NCBI RefSeq assembly: GCF_010015445.1
Contig: NC_053134.1
Coordinates: forward strand, 5,442,636 to 5,506,635
Source: Perca fluviatilis
Taxonomy: Eukaryota > Chordata > Actinopteri > Perciformes > Percidae
DNA: 64,000 nt
Reading direction: 5' to 3'
In this document: positions 22,955 to 35,232 of the stretch, one piece after another
How positions within the stretch are numbered: the first letter of the stretch is position 1
Layout of the letters: the number at the start of each line of letters is the position of its first letter
Made by a program: the position numbers and the translations under genes
The notes under the pieces: model-generated
What the model was told of the DNA's origin: nothing
Database searches by the model: none
What the model saw: the letters and a program-made list of their open reading frames with translations, nothing else

Positions 22955-23699
22955 GTGAGAAATAGAAATAAATAGACAACGTAAAGTAATTCTGCACATT
23001 GTAATCAAAACAATACACATACGATTGTGTACTACTACAGGTTTGGTTTATTAAATGAAGCCCAAAATATGTCAGCGACTAGAAATCGCTAGTATCAGCT
23101 CGCGCTAGCTAACGTCAACGTTAGGCAGCCGCTAGCTAACGTTAACGTTAGGTAGCTTAACCTGAACCTGAATGTTTAGCTAGCCAGCTTTGACGGTGAA
23201 TGTCGTGACTTTGCCTGGAACGCTACCAAGTCATAACTCGTAACTTACGGGCTAAAAATTGTGTCTGGAACGCAGCATAAGTTATATGATTTTCCAAATA
23301 GTAGAGTTTTACATTTGTTTAAAATACACTAAGATCAAAGTATCCGTATCTCCTCTTAAAATGGGCCTACTGCCGACTTCTGTAGGTGAGTGTTGCATTT
23401 TGGGTTGTTCGGAGCCTTTCTTCATGTCAATTTACAGTCTACCGTCAACCATTTGGTAAAAAAAAAAAAAGAGTGGATAGTGTCTCCCGATGTATTTACT
23501 GCAGAAACAAACCAGGGACAGACAAATGCAATATTAGAGGAGAGATGAGTAGAGCACGACAGCACCAACACACATTCTCACGAGGCAATTATTAATCAAT
23601 ATCAAAGTGTCTGTCAGTGGGCGAAACAGCCGCCTGGAAGATAATAAGATGCAGTCATATTGTTCAAAGAGGCTAGATGTGGGGACAGATCAGAGGTAG

Positions 23700-23720
23700 A
23701 TATATATATATATATATTAT
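23700..23720. repeat. (TA)n microsatellite
   Basis: About ten TA units. Confidence 0.9.
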
Positions 23721-23782
23721 ACAGGTAAATCCGTTCTATTTTTAAAATCACTCCTGCTGTTTAAATTATCTGCCCTTTCTTT

Positions 23783-23990
23783 TTCATTTTACCTTTATTT
23801 AACCAGGAAGAGACTCACTGAAATTACAAATCTCTGTTTCAAGAGTGTCCTGGCCAAGACAGGCAGCAGTACAACCACACATACAGTACATACAAACACA
23901 AGATACACAAAAACACTAGAAATATAAAACTGAAACAGCAAATCCTTCAAAGTCAACCACGATCCTAAACACATCTACAGTCAGATGTGG
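23783..23990 (+). repeat. CTTTATTTA-type interspersed repeat, second copy
   Basis: ACCTTTATTTAACCAGGAAG with AAGAGTGTCCTGGCCAAGAC parallels 8000-8110. It continues into an A/C-rich tail. Confidence 0.6.
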
Positions 23991-26900
23991 CTGCCTCTAA
24001 GTCAATCAACCTCCTCTTATAAAGACCAATGAGAGCAGCTCAGTAAGTTTCATGGACTTCTGGAACTTGTTCCATGTAGAGGGAGCAGCAAACGTAAAGG
24101 CCTTTTACACTTGAGCTGCATTTCTTGTACGACGGAAGCAAAGTAAGTGTATTATTATCATCTTCAGCAGATAGTTGGATGAAGCTCCGCAGCTCTGACA
24201 GACATTCATAGAAAGTCAAAAAAGTCACTGTTCCTCAATGGCTGCTAGTACTTCCTCGCTGGTTAAGGTCAGAGTCTTAGATCATTTCCTTGTTTCTCTG
24301 GCATGAAAACAACTCTCTTACTGCCATTTAACCCAGATTGGCAGCTGTACTGTATGAAACTTAACAAACCAACTATATTTAAACCCTGTCCAAGCGGTGT
24401 TTCCAAATGTCTATGTTGAAGAGGCTCGGAAGTGCCGGAGTAGTGCAGACAAGGCACGGGTGGCCCACCCCCTGAAATATGACTGTCCCCCCCTGCTATC
24501 CCCCAATCCATTGGGCTAGAGTGCTGTCAATCTGACAATTGTGATTTCCATTGGATCAGAGTTCTGTCACTTGGCTGCCTGTTCTGCCAATCTTCCCAGC
24601 TCTTGTCACATTGCCAATTAATGTTTCCATGACAACTATCCAAATGGACCACCATGGAACCAGCACTGGAATTGCTTGTTTTTTTAAATGGCAGACTGAG
24701 CTTATAGAAAATGTATTGTATTTGGATATACAATTTGTTGAAAATGAAAACAAGTGAAATTATTAATGAATGTGATAGTTATTTAACAGAATTACATTGT
24801 GTTGTTCTATCCTATCCAATACCCCCTCACCCCCTCCCGACTGATTATTGGTCTCCCCTGTGCCACCCCACTTGAGGCGTAAACGTAGCAAAATATATTA
24901 GTTTTTAACCAAAACATAGATGCCTTTGGACATCAAAGCTGATTGGTTCCTCTTTAGCAGTAGAAAAAGCAGATTCAATTTTCTGTGCGAGACTCAAGAG
25001 GACAGCTAGTGTTAATGAAATACTGCATCCAGGAACAATGTGTAACACATTTCTGTTTTTGGTAACCAGGCCCGAAACCGGTGCACCACACAGACAACGC
25101 CACTAACTCCCACTAATCTGATGACAGGAAATTGAGTCCAGAGAATAAGTTTGATCAAACGCAGCTGATCGTCAGCAGCCTGCGAGGCTGCACACGAGCT
25201 GGTGCCAACATCCTGACCGTCACCAGTTTGCCATTAACAAGACAGGGCAAGTCTGGGATGCGGGCACTGAAAAACAAGCCTGCACATCAAAGTGCAAGTA
25301 GTAGAGTTCAACTGAGTTCAACAGGCTTTAAAAAAAAAATAATGCTCCACTCATTCCTTTCTTTGAAGGCTGAATAAAGCAATTTCACCTTTTTGTTGTT
25401 GTCTGGTTCGTTGTATTTTCCTTGTTTCAGTTATACTATGTCATTTCTTTTGGCAAGCTCTTTTTATTGGTGCTTTTCACTGACTGTACAAAGTTATTCC
25501 AAGTATGTTCAACATTTTCTTACTGAAAACATGAACACAGGGGTACGTGTTTCTACCAGGACCTTGGCATGTAGGATTTGGGAATAAAACAAAACCGTGG
25601 TTGCACACAAGGCACTTATACATAAAGTCTAGCCTTAAGAAAGAAGAAAAAAAAGCTATAATGTAAGGCCACTTTGCTGAAATGTCAGAAGATCTGTTTC
25701 TCAATATAGTGGAAGAGTAACTGTACATGTAAGTGTCAACATGGAAACAGTCCTCTTAGCAGTTAGAACCAGCACTATTTAGGACACGTCCGCCACTGCA
25801 CAAAATGTCGCCTCATTCATGACGCCTCACAAAAGGACATAGCGGCGCACACTCTGACGTTACAAGATAAAACAACTCCCTTCCTACACGTCGAGACGGA
25901 AAACCTCTTCACCTTGGGAGGTGTTTCCAAAAGGTCTGGTTTCAGTGACCTTTCGGGGGCTTTCACACCAGTCTCATTTAGTTCGGTTGAATCGCACTAG
26001 TTCGTTTCCCCCCTTGGTGCGGTTCGCTTGGGCAGGCGTTAACGCGGCAAAAGCGGACCAAACAAGCGTTATGAGAGGTGGTCTCGGTACGCTTTCAAAC
26101 CAACTCTGGAGCGGTTCGCTTGTGGTGAGAACGTGATTCTGCCTCGAACCGCACCGACTGTATATTTGTATATACTCCTCCAGTCTGAGCTAAACGGCTC
26201 CTGTAGTCAGGTGTGCTTTGCAATCTGCAATGCGGCAGTACACGCAAACTGTAGCAGCTTGAAATGTTTCTCTCGCAGGAAATAGGCTGCGGTCACTCGC
26301 ATCTCCGTGGTCAAACCGGCCGTCACTAAAATTGGAGACTGATGCCGGCAGAGCAGAGCAGACGTAGCAACGGCGCTCGCGAAACAACGTCTGATTATTT
26401 AAATGAAATGAGCTGGTTTGACCATGGAGATGCAAGAAATAGGCACTAGTCCAGAACACAGGACCTTCTTCCTGTATGTACATTCTTGGAGTTAACGCTC
26501 TTGCGTGGTTTGCAATGACGCATTTTGGTACACTTGGATTTGTGTGTGTGAAACCAAACCGAAGTTTACGAACTCATCAACTGATGCCCTGACGCCCTTA
26601 AACTCAGCTTGTGTGGCCCGAAAGTCCAAAACGCAGAGGAAAAGATAAGTTTAAAAAATATCCGCGGACTAGTCCTACAGCCACGTAGAAAACACGTTCC
26701 ACAACGACAGAGACAGTTTCACTTGTTTCAGCCCTTGCAGGCAGTTTTTAGGTAGCCGCAGTTGGTGAAGGACGTCCATCATATCAGCACACATTTCATA
26801 CACCAGCCTGAACTCAGTAATGATGCTTGAGGGGCTACACAGAGTCATTTGATACATAATTTAAAAAGACTAGGTGTGAAACAGCATGCAGGGATCAATA

Positions 26901-27372
26901 CATTCGGCTAAATCTGACACGAGCAGTGCAAAAATATAAAACAAGCCCAGATGTTCAAATAAAGCTGAGGCGTTTTTATTTTTTTTAGATCCAACTCCGC
27001 TCTGTTCTGTCATGAAGGCCGACGGCAGCAGTCTGAAGTGTACCGCAGCGTTGCCCTTTAGGGAGGACAGACAGGCAATTAGCCCGGCTGCCACAGTGCG
27101 GATGTCAGCGGGCAGCTTCAGCCCTGTAGCACCCGCTGAGCATGGACTGTCTGCCGCTCCCTCCCTAACTAACCAGCATGCGGGTTTTCCCCCTTCAAGC
27201 TCCGGTCCACACATAAATATAAACACACAGTCAAATATTACCTACGGAGGATTCACAAGCCGGTATGCAAAACACAAAAAAAAGTGTCCTTGTTTGAAGC
27301 TTCTGGCACAGCATTAAAATATGTGAGTGAACCTTGTTTCTTTTATGCTTTAGTTGAGTGTTAAGATGCTAC

Positions 27373-27375
<3 letters not shown>
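23991..27375. other. Gene-free stretch
   Basis: No exon, RNA or clean transposon end was identified. The segment 25960-26560 has a phrase (TTTCACACCAGTCTC, GTGCGGTTCGCTTGGGCAGG) that I recognise as a common fish repeat, with GGTTTGGTTTCACAC in inverse near its right side (26545-26560), but exact ends are unclear. Open frames at 26190, 26870 and 27012 overlap each other on opposite strands and show no domain. Confidence 0.4.

Positions 27376-27436
<61 letters not shown>
27376..27436. repeat. (AG)n microsatellite
   Basis: About 30 AG units, interrupted once near the end by AATTAG. Confidence 0.95.
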
Positions 27437-27438
<2 letters not shown>

Positions 27439-27999
27439 AGAGAGAGAGAGGTGTATCAAGGCTGATGAATAATGCAGTGAGATACTGAGCTGCTGCTGCT
27501 GCTGACCAGGAGAAGTCTGCAATAGAGTCTCTCTTTTAGACTTGTTATAAATCCAAACTGCTCAGCAAAGAAAGACACATAACTCTATGATGGCGTATTG
27601 GGGCCATTGTAAGTTAAAAAAAAAAGAATAAGAAAAAAAGAAATAAATGACTTCAGAATTTATGAGAATAAAGTAGTATACATTTACGGTGAAAAAAAAA
27701 ACAACTCAGATATTCTCTGAGACCATAACATCTAAAACCTAAAACTATTAAAGGAGGGTCCGAGGTTGAGGCCTCGAGGCTAACTGCAGCTGAGCCACAA
27801 GTCAATATGCTGACAGATTTTTCTTTAACTTACAAAAATATGATTCGTCTTTTCCAACACATTCACATTCATACAGTGACTACAATTGCAATGTGCTGCA
27901 CCCTCCTCATGGGACTCACACTGGCAACATCACACCCAGTCATCACACTTCAGCACTGCATAGCATTGCAGTGAGTGTGAGAATCTATGCATGTGTCAG

Positions 28000-28001
<2 letters not shown>
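27437..28001. other. Gene-free stretch
   Basis: AT-rich, nothing supported. Confidence 0.5.

Positions 28002-28062
<61 letters not shown>
28002..28062. repeat. (GT)n microsatellite
   Basis: About 30 uninterrupted GT units. Confidence 0.97.
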
Positions 28063-28065
<3 letters not shown>

Positions 28066-28417
28066 CAGTTTGAGGCCATCTCTAAATCTGCCTGCATTGA
28101 TCCGAGCCGAAAGAAGAGCCAAGGTGAATTCCTGTGCACGACTGATGGACGGAGATAAAGACGACAGCCAAATGGAAAGTGCGAATCGTTCCGGGGCAGT
28201 CGATAAAAGCAGCTGAAATCTCTGAAACACTCTCTCTGTTAAGTGTCTGCGCCTTTAGAGCTGATTGCACACACTTACCTGCCGTACAATGACTTTCACA
28301 CACTGGTCATCAATTCTAACACACACACACAGACACACACACAACGGTGAGAAACGGCCAGTAGTGGAAAAAGTAACTCGGATCCCAAACTTCCGTAAAA
28401 GTATAGATCTAATACCC

Positions 28418-30099
28418 AAGTGATGCACAGACTGCATTATTCAAAAACAAACCTGAGGCGTATCTTCCCTAGCCTGGTTGACACCAGACCCTTCTCAGTT
28501 GTAACTGAGAGTGGTTCATCCACAGCCCATTTCCAAAGGGGCGTCGCCAACGGCCGCCGCTCAACGCCTCTGGGCGCAATTGGATAGTCCTTCAACCAAT
28601 CAGACCAGCGATCCGGGTGACGCAGCGGCATCGACGGGTTGCTGCCAAGGGGGTAAGCTTCGCTTCAGAACTCAAACCTCCTATGGCGCCATTTTGACGC
28701 TACAAAGAGATCACCTCCCGTTAGCATTCCACTAACTAGCATACATTTTGGCGCCACTTTGACAGCGAAAAACTTTACATCTGAAGCGTTTAAAGACTCC
28801 ATTTGTCCACTGTTTATTTCTAAAGAAACACGACAATGTATAAAAGGCTCCATTACCTTGTACCTCACGTTATGGCTCCGTAGCAGACGCTTTTATAAAA
28901 ATAGGCTAACCATTGTGTCATAACCAAGTGACTTACTGTCGCACAGTAGAGGAATTACCGTATAGTACAGGAGAAGATCGCAGGCAGTTTGGACTTACGT
29001 TAGCTGTTTAGGTTTAATTACTAATGTTAACTAATAATTCAATCAATAATCATCAATAATTAGCCTGTGCCTATGTTATCTCCTTACATATACCTACGCT
29101 CTCCGTCTCTGTAAGATTGGGAATGATTGAGATTTCTCTTGGCACAGCTACCAGAAGACTTCCAACTTTCAGACAGGTTGCTCACGTCACATTTACGTTG
29201 TCTCTGTCAGTTGGAGGCTGCTCAGTAAAGCAAGTGATCACCAGAAAAGTGCTTCTAATATCCTTCACTGGTCTCCGTCCAGAGCAACGGGCACTGTTGG
29301 TCCATTTTATATATGTCAATGGTTGCTGCGCTTCGGTGCGAATGTAAACAAAAAGCTGCTTGCCGTCGCTGCGCTATCGTCATCGTCTAAAGCCCGCCTC
29401 AACGGTCGCGATTGGTGCCTCGATTTGGAAAAATTGCAAAGGGGCTTGAATGGGCTCTTGGGAGAGCAAATCTCAAATTTGCCGGAAGTTCGTCAGGATT
29501 TTCCCAGGCTACATCTTCCCATCGGTGTCTCCTAAATGTGACAAATGCCTTTCGGCTGAAGGATCACTAGCACACATTTTCTGGTTCTGCCCTACACTAT
29601 ATCATTACAGAGATCTTCAGGTGGCTCTCTAAAGCATACTCCAGAGACATTCGATCACGCGCTTGCCATCTTTGGTTGCTCTACAGGAGTTTTATTTACA
29701 AGCCACTCTGCATGTAGCAATGCTGGTTGCTAAGAAGCTCATTCTCCTGTCTTGGAAGTCTATCCATCCACCCTGTTTTAAACAATGGCTTAATATGGAA
29801 ATGGTGTATATATTATACAGATGGAAAGGCTGCGCCTGCATAAGGTTAATATGAAGAACAAACTCTTCTTGAGAATTTGGACCCGTCTGTATAGATGAGT
29901 AAGAGATGTATATATACTTTTTATCTATACATCATTCTACCTCACTCGTGATATGTTAAATATTGTCACATATGGTCTGAAAGACTAATGTTACTTTGCA
30001 AACTACATAGTAAAATTGTATGGTGGTGACATGCTCATTTGTGTGTTGTCACTGCTGTAAAATTAAAAAAAGAAAATAAAATATTGAAAAAGAAAAGAA
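28418..30099 (+). pseudogene. 5'-truncated L1-like LINE, itself interrupted by a MITE
   Basis: CTAATACCC flanks the insertion on both sides (28409-28417 and 30100-30108), a 9-bp target duplication. The LINE starts with a C-terminal ORF2 phrase (VMHRLHYSKTNLRRIFP, 28419-28469) and resumes after the MITE with IFPSVSPKCDKC and HIFWFCPTLYHYRD. Later comes AMLVAKKLILLSWKS. It ends in an A-rich tail (30062-30099). The Cys/His pattern and the LILLSWK phrase are typical of L1/Tx1-type ORF2 C-termini in fish. Only about 640 bp of LINE remain, and the later part has frame shifts and stops. Confidence 0.88.
28470..29511. mobile_element. 1042-bp MITE inside the L1 copy (TAGCCTGG ends, 9-bp TSD)
   Basis: It begins TAGCCTGG and ends CCAGGCTA. 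The flanks TATCTTCCC (28461-28469) and CATCTTCCC (29512-29520) match at 8 of 9 positions and rejoin the L1 reading frame. The interior shares two blocks in inverted orientation with 53364-53734 (around 28577-28640 and 29338-29380). No transposase was found. The 9-bp duplication fits Mutator or Merlin better than hAT, but with 8 bp it could still be hAT. Confidence 0.82.
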
Positions 30100-30523
30100 C
30101 TAATACCCCATTGCAAAAAAAATACTCCGTTACAAGTCAAAGTCCAGCATTGAAATAGGAAAAGTACGTTATGTACCATCAGGAAAATTAACTTAAAGTA
30201 TTAAAAGTAAAAGTACTCAGTTCAGAAAAATCCTCACAGTCCAGTCCAAGTGTTTCATCGGCTAATCATGTCAGCTGTACTTGCAGGACGTGATATTGTT
30301 GGGTAGTTTAAAAAAAATATATATAATAAAACATTTGTGTTCAAAACTCAATTTGTAAAGTAACTAGTAACTAAAGCTGTGGAGTAAAAAGTACAATACT
30401 TCCCCCTGAAATGGTAGTGGAGCAGAAGTAGAAAGTGGCATGAAAAGAAAAGACACAAGTACCTCAACATTTGTATTCAAGTACGGTACTTGAGTAAATG
30501 TACTCAGCTACATTCCACTGCTG

Positions 30524-31140
30524 GTAATGGCACCAGTTTGGAGCTGGAGGCTGAGTGCAGGTTGGTTCGTGTTATAGCTTCCACTTGGAGCAGATTTAAG
30601 AATCAATTAATCATTACAACATGAATATAGTGGCATTACAGTTGTCACGGTAACAAACAAGACCAGTGGCAACAAGACTGGCAGCCTCTGCACTGTAGTT
30701 TATATTGGGCAGCCAATAGTAGTTTCAGTTTACTTTTACTATTCAATCTTCTTTATTTAAAACGTCTTGGTGTTTTAATTTAATTTCTTTATTTAATCAG
30801 GGACAGAGCACAAAAAACATTAGTCTATAAAAGAAGAGATGTCATGTGCCAGGTTATAGCAAAAAATGCTAATTTCCACCCGCAGTCCCTGGACAGGTTG
30901 ATGTTATACTTACAAAAATTCATAAAATATATACACAATAATACATGAAAGCATTACTTCACTCACATCATAAAAACACTCTCCACTTCAGGAATATATC
31001 ACTCACTCACAGTTTACATCATTCATATCACAGTCATTCAGTGCGTGTTTGGTATGTGCTGTATAAGTCTAACGTATAAGTGGTGTTGTTACAGAGCAGG
31101 TGTGAAGGTTGGGCATGTCTCTGAGTTTAACCCCATAATA
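30524..31140. other. Gene-free stretch
   Basis: It holds a weak CTTTATTTAATCAGGGACAG phrase (about 30788) related to the repeats at 8 and 23.8 kb. No gene was seen. Confidence 0.45.
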
Positions 31141-31583
31141 CAGTCCCTCCAGAAAAACGCGATTATGCGATCGCATAATTCAATGCATAATCAGCCAAAG
31201 TCCGCATATTTATGCGGGGGCCGCATTTTTTCAAATACGCCGCACTTTCGCCACATAAATTGCCGATTTCCGCACAAAATATGCGGGGCTTGCATGATTT
31301 CATAATCCCCGTATTTTCGTTGCAAAAAAGTCACATAATATATCTTAGCAGAAAGTTGAAAAATGTTGTGTTTACTTCACACAAGAGCAGCCATTTTCCC
31401 CTGTTGTCATGGGAACGTAATGAAATGACAGTTTTTTGCAAGATCCCGCAATTTCATCGCATAAAATTGCATAAATGTCCCGCATATTCCATCACATTTT
31501 TTAAGAAAACGTGCCGCATAATCAAGGATTTTTGCCCGCAACAATCACAAAAAAACTCATTATTCATTATTCTGGAAGGACTG
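31141..31583. mobile_element. DNA transposon (CAGTCCCTCCAGAA ends), 6-bp TSD
   Basis: CAGTCCCTCCAGAA at the left and TTCTGGAAGGACTG at the right are inverted repeats with one mismatch. ATAATA lies immediately outside both ends (31135-31140 and 31584-31589). The 443-bp interior repeats CGCATAA and ATGCGG motifs on both strands. A 6-bp AT-rich duplication is known for IS3EU elements, so that superfamily is possible. No transposase is left. Confidence 0.8.
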
Positions 31584-31917
31584 ATAATAGTAATGTTAAA
31601 ACATGATAAAGCGTCGTCTCCAAGTAAATAAAGAAAGGCAACTGAATGTGATAATGTTTTTAAATTGGTCAATAACAGCGTAACAGTGTGATAAGTTTGC
31701 TACTGGAAAAAAAAAAATTAACAATTTATGCCAACTCTGTCTCAGCACTGATTCAATTTTCCCAATTCCTATTAAGCTCAGCGTTTCAGGCCAGTGTCGT
31801 TGACTCCTCTGTGCTAGTCCATTAAAGAGATCGCGGAGTAATCTGTGTATCAGGTCAAAGGTTGACTTGTTCTTTAGCTGTAACATTAAGCTACTGTGAT
31901 CACTGGTGTAAGATTGA

Positions 31918-32530
31918 GGGCCCCAAAGCCCGACGCAAGTGTTTTTGCTAGTTTAAGACCGATGCAGTTGTCAATTTCCTGTCCAGCGCCCGCGTCGTTT
32001 AAATAGCGACTGCACCTGCGCCCATCTGTGTGCCCATGGGTGTGCTGGTCTTACAGGGAGGTGTGTTCAGGTGCATTCTTGGCGTATTGCTATCTTGAGG
32101 CAGCAGAAAGTGATCACGCCATTGACCAACAAAAACCTGGTCTAAAGTCAATAACGCAGCATTTCATTGTTATTTTAACAGCAAATTAGTAAAACTGCGC
32201 CTAGGCTTATGCACAGCAGCACACAAACATGTAAAAGATTACAAATAAAAATATTACGGTGCAAATCCGCCATCATAATAGCAATGCGCAAAGGTCCAAA
32301 CGCGCCTGGCTTTTAAAGGGAATGGGAGATGCCACTCTGATTGGTGTATTGCATGTTACGCCCAAAACACACCTATGAATTAATGAAGACACTAAGTACA
32401 ACCCTTTTGAACCATGCGCCCGGCGCACAGACCCTTTTTTCCGCCGTCAAACTAGTGGATTCGTACATACCCTAAACACACCTGCGCCAGGCGCTTCACG
32501 CTGTGCTCTTAGATTGTTAAAATAGGGCCC
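31918..32530 (+). mobile_element. GGGCCC-ended repeat, copy 1
   Basis: It starts with GGGCCC and ends with AAAATAGGGCCC. The whole length aligns in the same orientation with 59063-59876: shared phrases include GACGCAAGTGT, GTTTAAATAGCGA, AGGTGCATTCTTGGC and GCGCCAGGCGCTTCACGC. This copy lacks about 190 bp that the other has around its CA repeat. It is non-coding. The terminal inverted repeat includes GGGCCCTATTTTAA in the reverse reading; the superfamily is unknown. Confidence 0.85.
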
Positions 32531-33447
32531 AATGACATATCTGACCTTGTTCAAAAAAAATTGTTCAGTTCACTGTCCACAAAACAAAAAAAACACCTGT
32601 ATGCCTGTAACATGTGCCTCCATCAAACCTTTACCGGCAATGATTCAGGACAAAAGCGACTTTTACCCAAACTTCCCAAAGGAATGCATGCTGCAGCGCA
32701 TGCTTGTGTGGTTTAATTGGTCCTCCATGAGTGCACTAGTGGGTTAGTTGATACATTAAAGCTGTTATCGAAGCCAGCTGGCAGGAGACAAGACAACAAG
32801 CCTTTTCTACCTGAATGAAAACCATTAAAAGGTGAACCCTTTTCTAACGCTGGGTTTCCCAGAGGCAGCTTTTTTTTCCAATTGCAACTCCGCTGAATCT
32901 GCGACGTGCAGCGGTTTCCAAGCGAAATTGTGTCACCACAACATGATGCCAACGGTGTACACGTTTTGCAGACAATTTGCTGTTGGTGTTGATATATAGT
33001 GCCTTTCTATCAGTTTCTATCTGGCCTGTCACAAATTATTTGGTAAGTTTTCTACTCCAGTCATACACTTTGCTGCTTAAAAAGTTCTGTTTAGTTTAGT
33101 TCAAATAAGTAAGTAAGTAAGTTTATTTAAATAGCACTTTTCACATTTAAAAATCACAAAATGCTTCACAATAAAGTGAAAAACAATAAATAAAAGACAT
33201 GAGAATACAAAGGAAAACATAGGCACACAAAATCAGACAGCCTTGTCGAACTAAAAGTCTGTTTGAATGAAAAAAAGAACGTTACGTATTGCTAGCAACC
33301 AGCTGGTTGTCATCGCTACAATGCTAACGTTACTACAATGCTAATACTACTGCAACAAATATATATTAAAACTCAGCAGGAATACCAACTGCCTGGGCTA
33401 CTGTACCGATGTATCATGAAGTAAGATAATAGGAAATTCACGATCTT
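32531..33447. other. Gene-free stretch
   Basis: A GTTTATTTAAATAGCACTTTTCAC phrase near 33121, related in type to 48866-48890, suggests a repeat tail. No gene was seen. Confidence 0.45.
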
Positions 33448-33690
33448 TGAAGCTTTAGTGCGTAACTTTTTGATATTAATGAACGTCCGTTACATTCAAG
33501 CCGTTGCCAAATGAGTTGCTACAAAGCTAATTAAGACTACCAGCTCCACACAACTCTCTCTGGATTTCTCAGTATGGCTATGTTCAGAAGATCGTGGCGT
33601 CCGGCGACTTTCGCGAGCAGAAACTCGAGTGAAGATAATGACCTCTTCTGAAGAGTCCATCATGTTTTTCTCTCCTGAACAGAGGTGGCG
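33448..33690 (-). repeat. Dispersed repeat, copy 2 (inverted partner at 1390)
   Basis: Reverse complement of 1390-1622, with shared landmarks GCTTTAGTGCGTAACTTTTT, GAACGTCCGTTACATTCAAG and GACCTCTTCTGAAGAGTCCA. Sequence on the right (33690-34255) may belong to the same longer repeat, since it ends GAGAATATCACTTTAA, but the first copy does not preserve that part. Confidence 0.85.
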
Positions 33691-35232
33691 CAACTGAGGA
33701 AAGGTTACAGACTCTGCTATTTCTTCGGACTAGAAGAAGTAGAAAAAGGTAAACGACGGCAGAACTGGCAGCAGCATTGGCGTCAATGTTTCGATTTGAT
33801 TCGATGACCTACTTCGTCGGAAACAAGTCTTTCATTCGCCATAAAATAACTCATCTTAACCCAGTAAGTTTACAAGAGAGACTTGCAGTCACTCAGAGTC
33901 CTGGCATCCGGTTGTCCTCGAACTCGTCCATGCCTCCTGTTTCCGCTTTGTCGCGCGCCGCTGAAAAAAATAAGAGTCCTTAAAATCTTAAAATCCTGAC
34001 GTGCCAGCAAGATCTACGTCATTTTGACATCACATTGGCGCGTGGAAGGTCGGCTGCGGCGACTGTAGAAAGGCCTTTAGAGGAGGTATATTCCGGTTTT
34101 TACTCTGGCTTCCATCACATAAATGCTTCAATTTTAGATGGCTGGGAGCTGGTAGCAGATATAATGGTTTTACTGTCATTATTATATTATAGAGACAACT
34201 GTTTTCCAGCTCAAACAGAGCTAAAGCTAGATCATTTCATGAGAATATCACTTTAAACTTTTCTTTTTAAGCCAATCCAGGAGAAATGTAGAAAACTGAA
34301 AAGCAATTAAATCCAAAAACGCACAGTCGTACACGTCCTACACAAAATTAGAAGTACACCCAGGCCTGGCGATATGACTGGAGAATGAAAAGTGCTCCGG
34401 AAAATATAATCATGAATTATCATCAATGTCCTAATTACAACAAATTTTAGGAGAAATCAGCAAGAAGCACCAATTTACCTGCCCATCAACCCCTCGTTAA
34501 ATTTATGCAAATTGCCCCTCTGGAAAAACAGAGACTCCTTTTTTACTTAAGCACTGAAGCGAGAAGTCAACAAGCTGTGGCTTTTCTTCCTCCTGCAGAA
34601 AAAAAAGCTTGGGTAAACTTGTGGCGACGACAGTAAAAACAGCGCTCGTGTTTTGCAACACAGATCGAGGCTATCACGCACAAGCTGACACAATCAGGAG
34701 ACAGGACGAGGGGTCGGGGGTCACGGAGCGTTCCATTACCCCGGGCACCATGCTTCATTATTCATTGCACACCAGAGAAATGCAGCTGCATGGCACAGGC
34801 GCACATACAGTACACTCGGCGTCCCACGGCGACAGGGCTATTACAGCGGTGACTCCAGGGGGGTGAACGTCCCTCCTATTCAGTCAAACGCCACGCAGGC
34901 ACATGGAGAAGTTCAACCTCATCCACAATGACATAGAGTACAACTTCCTTATTAAAAGAGAAACATTTCCGTGTCAAGAAAAGCCAAATATTTAAGTATC
35001 GAAATTGACACGTTGGCCTTTTAACTGCTCTGTCCACAACATTATTAACGAACGAATAAATGAGCTACAGGTTGTTTTCCTTTTGTAGGCCGATGACAAT
35101 GATTATCAGCAGATGTGATAATGAATGTGAAACAGAGCTCCTAGTTCTACATAATCAGACAGGGACTAGGGCGACTTTTTAAGAGTACCATCAGGCTGAT
35201 CGGAAAACAAATTTTCGCCACATTTTATACGC
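33691..35232. other. Gene-free stretch
   Basis: No exon is supported. A CAGGCCTGGCGATATGACTG phrase at 34361 resembles the end of a decayed hAT element without a partner. Confidence 0.4.

Larger units (their letters stand above)
22153..23698. other. Gene-free stretch, repeat-like
   Basis: Apart from the 17-bp tandem and the ATG/donor unit, it holds GCTAGCTAACGTTA-type motifs near 23100-23150, common in fish intergenic DNA. No gene is supported. Confidence 0.4.
28359..30523. mobile_element. hAT element split by a nested L1 insertion
   Basis: The left piece 28359-28417 (CAGTAGTGGAAAAAGTAACT onwards) and the right piece 30109-30523 (ending CATTCCACTGCTG) together align along the intact element at 19005-19510. 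The outer flanks GAAACGGC and GTAATGGC agree at 6 of 8 positions, so an eroded target duplication is likely. The break falls at CTAATACCC, in the phrase the intact copy reads as ACTAATACCACACTG. Confidence 0.88.

Noticed and set aside
27012..27317. 101-codon plus-strand frame mirrored by a 118-codon minus-strand frame
   Set aside because: Overlapping open frames on opposite strands in a GC-richer patch, with no recognisable peptide.
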